Positions 59,356 to 64,000 of a stretch of DNA of 64,000 nucleotides are shown piece by piece. A model generated the notes under the pieces. It searched no databases, was not told the origin of the DNA, and saw only the letters and a list, made by a program, of their open reading frames with translations. Both the position numbers and the translations under genes were made by a program. The DNA comes from Flavobacteriaceae bacterium (GTDB lineage Bacteria; Bacteroidota; Bacteroidia; Flavobacteriales; Flavobacteriaceae). The DNA lies in NCBI GenBank assembly GCA_004762155.1, contig SIHP01000013.1, forward strand, positions 99,701 through 163,700, in the 5' to 3' direction. Position 1 is the stretch's first letter. The number at the start of each line of letters is the position of its first letter.

Positions 59356-59877
59356 ATGAAAAACATAGTAATCCTTATAATAATAATTCTTTTTTATTCC
59401 TGTGATAAGAGAGAGAAAGCAGAAATAACTAATTTTAAAAATAAAATTGACAGCCTCACAAACGAATTAAATACATACAAGAAATCCAATCTTCAATTTA
59501 AGAATAAATTAAATTCTAAATCAATAAAAGAATATAATAATGAGGATTTTAACAGGTTTTTCTTCTCATTTATGACAGATTCAGTTTTTCAAAAAAATAG
59601 AATAATTTTTCCATTGAAATATTATACAACAGATATTAATTTAATGAAAGATACTGTTATACATATTCAAAAAAAAGATTGGATTCATAAACCTTTCTAT
59701 ATAAATTCAGCTTCAGAAAGAACTCAAATCTATGATAATTTTGACTTAAGTTTAAGAAGAACTAACCAAAGACTTTTGCATTGGTATGGAGTGGAAACAG
59801 GAGGTAACTCTAAATATTATTTTGAAGGAATTAAAGGAAAATGGTTTTTGATTAAAAAATGGGATTCTGGAATTTAA
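59356..59877 (+). CDS. Putative lipoprotein of the DUF4348 type
   Basis: A 173-residue protein with lipoprotein signal M-K-N-I-V-I-L-I-I-I-I-L-F-Y-S-C (lipobox Cys16). A short coiled coil follows (about 25-50, I-D-S-L-T-N-E-L-N-T-Y-K), then a C-terminal domain with F-F-F-S-F-M-T-D-S-V-F-Q and K-G-K-W-F-L-I-K-K-W that resembles DUF4348. The ATG at 59356 lies four bases after the upstream stop, so they form one operon. Function unknown. Confidence 0.72.
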   Translation: MKNIVILIIIILFYSCDKREKAEITNFKNKIDSLTNELNTYKKSNLQFKNKLNSKSIKEYNNEDFNRFFFSFMTDSVFQKNRIIFPLKYYTTDINLMKDTVIHIQKKDWIHKPFYINSASERTQIYDNFDLSLRRTNQRLLHWYGVETGGNSKYYFEGIKGKWFLIKKWDSGI

Positions 59878-59943
59878 AAACTAAATAATCATAAATAGGT
59901 AATTCTTCTAAAGAGAATATGTAAGATTTTTTTTATTAAAATT

Positions 59944-60118
59944 AATTTTACTCAAAATTATTTTGTTAACCCATTTTTAATACTTTTTAAGTCTTATAAA
60001 TAAATATAATTTACCAAGTAAATTCACATTTCCTTTTTTACTATAAGCCATATCCTTTATGTAAAATAGCGGTAAATGAAGTTCAGAATTATTTAATAAA
60101 TCAAACTGATTTTAAACA
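59944..60118 (+). pseudogene. Duplicated 5' end of the RluA-type synthase gene
   Basis: 175 bases corresponding to 60526-60700, the 5' end of the intact RluA-type gene, with about one base in ten changed and no net gap. Its frame is closed by a TAA soon after the start. Between the two copies lies a foreign gene fragment and a dispersed repeat. Confidence 0.85.
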
Positions 60119-60173
60119 AATTACTAGATTTTAATTTTGTGTATTAAGTTTTTTAACTAAGAAATATTTATAA

Positions 60174-60368
60174 CAATTTTTAGGTATTTTATTAATGTTT
60201 GGATGCATTGGTTACTTAATAAATTTTACGGGTAGATTACTTTTTCCAGCATATGGAAGTACTATTATTTCTGATTATATAACCAAACCAGGTAGTATTG
60301 GTGAAATTGGAATTTGTTTATGGCTTTTAATAATGGGAACTAAAGAGAAGAACCTATTAAAAACTAAT
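60174..60368 (+). pseudogene. C-terminal fragment of a DUF4386-type membrane protein
   Basis: A 64-codon frame after a stop at 60171-60173. The peptide has two membrane segments: M-F-G-C-I-G-Y-L-I-N-F-T-G-R-L-L-F-P-A-Y-G and I-T-K-P-G-S-I-G-E-I-G-I-C-L-W-L-L-I-M-G, matching the C-terminal end of DUF4386 family proteins. The N-terminal two thirds are missing. It lies inside the interval between the two copies of the RluA 5' end. Confidence 0.7.
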
Positions 60369-60380
60369 TAATAGAAATTT

Positions 60381-60432
60381 TTAATAACAGGGCGATAGTA
60401 AGTGTTCAATTCCTACATGATTACATCGAGGA
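60381..60432 (-). repeat. Dispersed repeat, core ATCGCCCTGCGAT, copy 6
   Basis: On the minus strand it reads CCTCGATGTAATCATGTAGG, then AATTGAACACTTACT and the core ATCGCCCTGTTAT (60397-60385). It lies directly after the DUF4386 fragment. Confidence 0.6.
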
Positions 60433-60512
60433 AATTTATTGTTTTTTAAATAAATCTGAAATGGATTTTTACTCATTAAAAATATAAAAGTAAAAGGCTT
60501 TTTTTAATGGAG

Positions 60513-60520
60513 TATCTTTG
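60513..60520 (+). promoter_or_regulatory. -7 promoter element of the RluA-type gene
   Basis: TATCTTTG fits TAnnTTTG and overlaps a TTG codon that could otherwise be taken as a start. It implies the real start is downstream, at GTG 60545. The duplicated 5' fragment at 59944 begins downstream of this element. Confidence 0.6.
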
Positions 60521-60544
60521 CAAAGAATTTTACTCAAAATTATT

Positions 60545-62221
60545 GTGTTAACCCATTTTCAATATTTTTCAAGTCCTATAAATAAATTTACTTTACCAAG
60601 TAAATTTACATTTCCTTTTTATTATGAACCACATCCTTTATGTAAAATAGCGGTAAATGAAGTTCAGAATTATTTAATAAATCAAACTGATTTTAAACAT
60701 AATTTTGGATTAAATAAATTTGATAAAGGAGCTGTTTTTGGGAAAATGTTTGGTGTTTTGGTAGTAAAAAACCAAAATGATGAAATTGGGTATATCACAG
60801 CAGTTTCCGGAAAGTTAGGAGAAAAAAATGAACATAAAAAATTTGTACCTCCAGTATACGATATGCTTTCTAAAGACTCATATTACTTAAAAGAAGAAAA
60901 GGTTTTAAAAAATACAAGTGTAACATTAGAAGTATTAGAAAAAAACTCAGATTATCTAAATTCTTTAAAAGTTTTAGCAAAAGAAAAGAAAAAAGCAGCG
61001 CTTGATATCCAAGAAAAAAAAGAGGCTTATAAAACCGCTAAAAAGAATAGAAATTTAGAAAGGGTCAAAGCAAAAGAAAGAATGTCTTTGGAAGCATATT
61101 GTAATTTTGAAGAAGTTCTAAAAAAAGAAAGTTTAAAAGCGAAACATTTTTTAAATAATGTACATCGTTATTGGCAACATATTTTAAAACCTTTGGAAGA
61201 GAAGGTTTTAAAATTTACCAATCAAATTTTAAGTTTAAAAGATGAACGTAAAACCAAATCAATAGCATTGCAACAATATATTTCTGAACAATATAATTTT
61301 TTAAATTCTAAAAAAGAAGCTCAGAATTTAGTGGATTTGTTTGAAGGAATAGAAGTGGAAAGTATACCAGCTGGCTCTGGAGAATGTGCAGCACCTAAAT
61401 TATTACAATACGCGTTTTTACATGATTTAGAACCTATTGCTATGGCAGAATTTTGGTGGGGAAAATCACCAAATAAAGAGGTTAGAAAACACAAACAATT
61501 TTACCCAGCTTGCCAAGGAAAATGCAAACCTATTTTAAAGCATATGCTAAGCGGAATAGAAATGGATACCAATCCGTTACTAGAAAATCCTGCAATTGGT
61601 AAAGAGCTAGAGATTATTTTTGAAGACGAATCGTTACTTGTAGTTTATAAACCAGACGAATTTTTATCGGTTCCAGGAATTCATATTCAAGATTCTGTTT
61701 ATACCAGAATAAAGCAACAAGTAAAAGGTATTTCAGGACCAATTATTGTACACCGATTAGATATGTCAACTTCTGGCTTATTGGTGTTAGCTAAAAATAA
61801 AAAAGCACATAAATTTTTACAAAATCAGTTTATTAATAAAACTGTTACAAAAAGATATACAGCTGTATTAGATGGTCTTGTAAAAGATAATACAGGAACG
61901 ATTAATTTACCACTTAGAGTTGATTTAGAGGATAGACCAAGACAATTGGTTTGTTATGAACACGGAAAACTAGCTGAAACTCATTGGGAAGTTATTGAAA
62001 GAAAAGACGGAAAAACCAAGATATATTTTTACCCTATTTCTGGTAGAACACATCAATTAAGAATGCATGCATCTCATTCTTTAGGTTTACATATGCCAAT
62101 TGTAGGTGATGATTTGTATGGTAAAAAAGCAAATAGATTGTATTTGCATTCAGATACTTTAGGTTTTTTACATCCAATAACTAAAGAGAAAATGATGTTT
62201 AGTAAAGAAGCAGATTTTTAA
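60545..62221 (+). CDS. RluA-family pseudouridine synthase with long N-terminal extension
   Basis: A 558-residue protein. The C-terminal ~220 residues are an RluA-type synthase with H-R-L-D-M-S-T-S-G-L-L-V (catalytic Asp) near 406 and G-R-T-H-Q-L-R-M-H near 505. The N-terminal ~330 residues contain a predicted coiled coil (about 130-270) and a Cys-containing segment (G-E-C-A-A-P-K, A-C-Q-G-K-C) which may bind zinc. This large RluA form is known in Bacteroidota and Gammaproteobacteria. The start GTG at 60545 is chosen because the promoter element lies upstream of it. It probably modifies an rRNA or tRNA; which one is not clear. Confidence 0.87.
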   Translation: MLTHFQYFSSPINKFTLPSKFTFPFYYEPHPLCKIAVNEVQNYLINQTDFKHNFGLNKFDKGAVFGKMFGVLVVKNQNDEIGYITAVSGKLGEKNEHKKFVPPVYDMLSKDSYYLKEEKVLKNTSVTLEVLEKNSDYLNSLKVLAKEKKKAALDIQEKKEAYKTAKKNRNLERVKAKERMSLEAYCNFEEVLKKESLKAKHFLNNVHRYWQHILKPLEEKVLKFTNQILSLKDERKTKSIALQQYISEQYNFLNSKKEAQNLVDLFEGIEVESIPAGSGECAAPKLLQYAFLHDLEPIAMAEFWWGKSPNKEVRKHKQFYPACQGKCKPILKHMLSGIEMDTNPLLENPAIGKELEIIFEDESLLVVYKPDEFLSVPGIHIQDSVYTRIKQQVKGISGPIIVHRLDMSTSGLLVLAKNKKAHKFLQNQFINKTVTKRYTAVLDGLVKDNTGTINLPLRVDLEDRPRQLVCYEHGKLAETHWEVIERKDGKTKIYFYPISGRTHQLRMHASHSLGLHMPIVGDDLYGKKANRLYLHSDTLGFLHPITKEKMMFSKEADF

Positions 62222-62281
62222 TTCTAGTGTGATAACCTAGAATTTTATAATGTAAAAATTATTTTGAGGTTGTTTACCAAA

Positions 62282-63127
62282 TTAAGATTTCTGATTTTTT
62301 TTAAATTGAACAGGTGAAATGCCAGTTGCTTTGGTAAAGAATCTAGAAAAATAAGCAGGATCGTTAAAACCTAAATCAAAAGCCACATGTTTTACAGCTT
62401 CGTTAGAATATAATAATTGACGTTTAGCTTCTGTTATAATTCTATTTTTAATAAGATCACTTGGTGTTTTTGTACCTAATTTTTGCAAGTGTTTTGTAAG
62501 TGATTTTGGAGAAATTCCTAAACGATTTGCATATTCTGTTACACTATGTAGTTTTTTAAAATTAAGATCAACTAACAGGCTAAAATCTTTAAAAAGTTTT
62601 GTTTCTGTGTCTTCTACTAATTCATGCGCTTCTTTTTTAAGGCGAACTGATTGAATGATAAACTGTTTTAAATACGATTGTAACATATCATACTGAGCCG
62701 TTTCTGCTAAGCCAAACTCTTCTATTAAAAGATCAATAATAAAATCTAACTTTTTGCTTTCTTTTTCTGAAGGATAAATAAACGGACTTTCATAAATATT
62801 ATTGAATAAAACACCATTACAAGCAATTTCTGAGTCGTGTGTTTGAATACAATAGAAGTCTTTGATAAAATTAAGTTGATATGCTTCTTTAATTTTTTCA
62901 GAATCTACAGAAAAAACTTGTCCTGGAGATAAAAAAAGCAAAACATTTCCGCTAAAAGAATAGTTTTTAAAGTCTATAGTATACGTTCCTTGACCTTCTT
63001 TAATCCAAAAAATAGTATAGGTATCTATTTGTTTAGGTTTGTTAACAACACAAGCTTTTTCAAACTGAACAATTTGTAATGAAAAAATATCTTTATAACT
63101 ATATGTTTTTATATCTTGTATTGCCAT
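62282..63127 (-). CDS. AraC-family transcriptional regulator
   Basis: A 281-residue protein with an N-terminal cupin-like sensor region (about 1-140) and a C-terminal AraC DNA-binding domain with two helix-turn-helix motifs: T-E-Y-A-N-R-L-G-I-S-P-K-S-L-T-K-H-L and H-V-A-F-D-L-G-F-N-D-P-A-Y-F-S-R-F-F, ending in the usual P-V-Q-F-K. It starts at ATG 63127; a 19-codon longer frame is less plausible. It is divergent from a GNAT gene (63200), its likely neighbour target. The effector is unknown. Confidence 0.92.
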   Translation of the reverse strand: MAIQDIKTYSYKDIFSLQIVQFEKACVVNKPKQIDTYTIFWIKEGQGTYTIDFKNYSFSGNVLLFLSPGQVFSVDSEKIKEAYQLNFIKDFYCIQTHDSEIACNGVLFNNIYESPFIYPSEKESKKLDFIIDLLIEEFGLAETAQYDMLQSYLKQFIIQSVRLKKEAHELVEDTETKLFKDFSLLVDLNFKKLHSVTEYANRLGISPKSLTKHLQKLGTKTPSDLIKNRIITEAKRQLLYSNEAVKHVAFDLGFNDPAYFSRFFTKATGISPVQFKKNQKS

Positions 63128-63199
63128 CTTATGCGGTTTAAAAATAAGTCGTAAAAAAAACAAATTTCTAACAAATTTCAACAATAATACTACAAAAAA

Positions 63200-63730
63200 A
63201 TGAATGATAAATTATTAGAAATAACTACTGAAGTTTATTATTTAAAAATGAATAATAAACCAAGTTTCATAGATGAGAAAAATAAAATTGCTAATACAAG
63301 ATTTAACAAGCTACCATCACCTATAAAAACAAATGATTATTTGTTTTATTATAAAACAGTTGGGGAAGCATATAATTGGTTAGATAGGATTTTAATGGAA
63401 AAATCAACTTTATTAGAAACAATTAATGATTCAAAAACTACTATTTTTAATTATAAAATAAATAATCAAGAAGCTGGTTTTGCAGAATTTGTTAGAGAAA
63501 AAGATTATACTGAAATTCTTTATTTTGGATTGTTTAACGATTTTGTAGGAAAAGGATACGGAAAACATTTTTTACAAGAGGTTATATGTGAAGCTTGGTC
63601 TAATGACCCTAAATGGATCCAATTAAATACATGTAAATTAGATCATCCAAATGCGTTATCAACATATCAAAAAAACGGATTTGTATTACAGGAAACTAAA
63701 CTAGAAAATAGAAAAGTAAAAAAATACTAA
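63200..63730 (+). CDS. GNAT family N-acetyltransferase
   Basis: A 176-residue acetyltransferase. The acetyl-CoA-binding region is G-L-F-N-D-F-V-G-K-G-Y-G-K-H-F-L (family Q/R-x-x-G-x-G/A), with L-D-H-P-N-A-L-S-T-Y-Q-K-N-G-F near the C-terminus. The N-terminal ~40 residues are extra. It is divergent from the AraC regulator, 72 bases apart, and may be controlled by it. The acceptor is unknown. Confidence 0.88.
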   Translation: MNDKLLEITTEVYYLKMNNKPSFIDEKNKIANTRFNKLPSPIKTNDYLFYYKTVGEAYNWLDRILMEKSTLLETINDSKTTIFNYKINNQEAGFAEFVREKDYTEILYFGLFNDFVGKGYGKHFLQEVICEAWSNDPKWIQLNTCKLDHPNALSTYQKNGFVLQETKLENRKVKKY

Positions 63731-63801
63731 ACATACTATTTTTAATTGTTTAAAAATTAAATAAATGTTTGTTTTTATAACAAAATATTTAATTTTACAA
63801 T

Positions 63802-64000
63802 ATGATTAAAATTTCTGAACATTTAAGCTTACAAGAAATAACAATAGATAATCATGCTATTTTATATAGTTTGATGAATGAGATTTATCCACCAGAATAC
63901 AATCACTTTTGGTTAGATGATTCCTCTTGGTATATTAATAGCCAGTATTCTATAGAAAATTTAAAAAAAGAGTTATTAGAAGAAAATCAAGAATATCATT
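63802..64000 (+). CDS. Partial GNAT family N-acetyltransferase (runs off the window)
   Basis: The first 66 codons of a gene beginning with ATG at 63802. M-N-E-I-Y-P-P-E-Y-N-H-F-W-L-D-D-S-S-W-Y-I-N-S-Q-Y is a typical N-terminal region of a flavobacterial GNAT subgroup. The catalytic region lies beyond the end of the window. It follows the previous GNAT gene on the same strand. Confidence 0.72.
   Translation, partial: MIKISEHLSLQEITIDNHAILYSLMNEIYPPEYNHFWLDDSSWYINSQYSIENLKKELLEENQEYH

Overview
The window is a stretch of chromosome from a marine-type member of the Bacteroidota, most likely family Flavobacteriaceae. It is very AT-rich. Several genes are preceded by the Bacteroidota promoter element TAnnTTTG and lack purine-rich ribosome binding sites. 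One protein carries a type IX secretion (Por) sorting domain, and the gene content is typical of flavobacteria (DUF4175, HU/SPOR protein, AI-2E, gltX followed by a DUF481 barrel, Tat, RNase R, brnQ, recA). No rRNA or tRNA gene was seen.

Layout. 0-16 kb: housekeeping genes (AI-2E permease, thioesterase, HU/SPOR septal-type protein, dprA, TonB-like protein, EamA permease, TlpA-like thioredoxin, a self-inhibited Fic protein, mfd). 15.2-16.05 kb: a non-coding patch built from three families of dispersed or tandem repeats. 16.0-21.7 kb: an accessory island read on the minus strand: a 641-residue carrier with membrane hairpins, a WHH-type HNH nuclease toxin, its SUKH immunity protein, degraded toxin/immunity remnants, and a zinc-ribbon PD-(D/E)XK protein. 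22-30 kb: TerB-like protein, barrels, gltX, and an ArsR / PLP decarboxylase / PhzF / cupin cluster. 30.2-30.75 kb: repeats again. 30.8-38 kb: DUF4175, ybeY, mnmG.

The most unusual region is 36.1-40.6 kb. A parS-like palindrome precedes mnmG. The terminator of mnmG contains a parS-like stem (GTTCCATGTGGAAC). The last ~90 codons of mnmG plus this terminator are then repeated about five times in decaying copies with a period near 430 bp. Two further sites (TGTTCCCCGTGGAACA) follow before a methyltransferase gene. The window thus holds a cluster of parS-like palindromes carried partly by a tandem gene-tail array.

40.6-64 kb: methyltransferase, DoxX-like, SPFH, tatA, RNase R, lipid kinase, rpiB, GNAT, brnQ, a T9SS-exported metalloprotease, pseudouridine synthase, 2OG oxygenase, epimerase, recA, cupredoxin, AhpD-like protein with a 30-residue zinc-ribbon partner, three small envelope proteins, RluA-type synthase, AraC regulator, GNAT enzymes. 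Two pseudouridine synthase genes here each have a duplicated end (109 bp and 175 bp) placed beside foreign-looking DNA. A family of short repeats with the core ATCGCCCTGCGAT occurs six times, often in or next to gene 3' ends.

Translation starts were often moved downstream of the longest open frame where a promoter element lies inside the frame. All functional names rest on reading the sequence by eye; no search was run.
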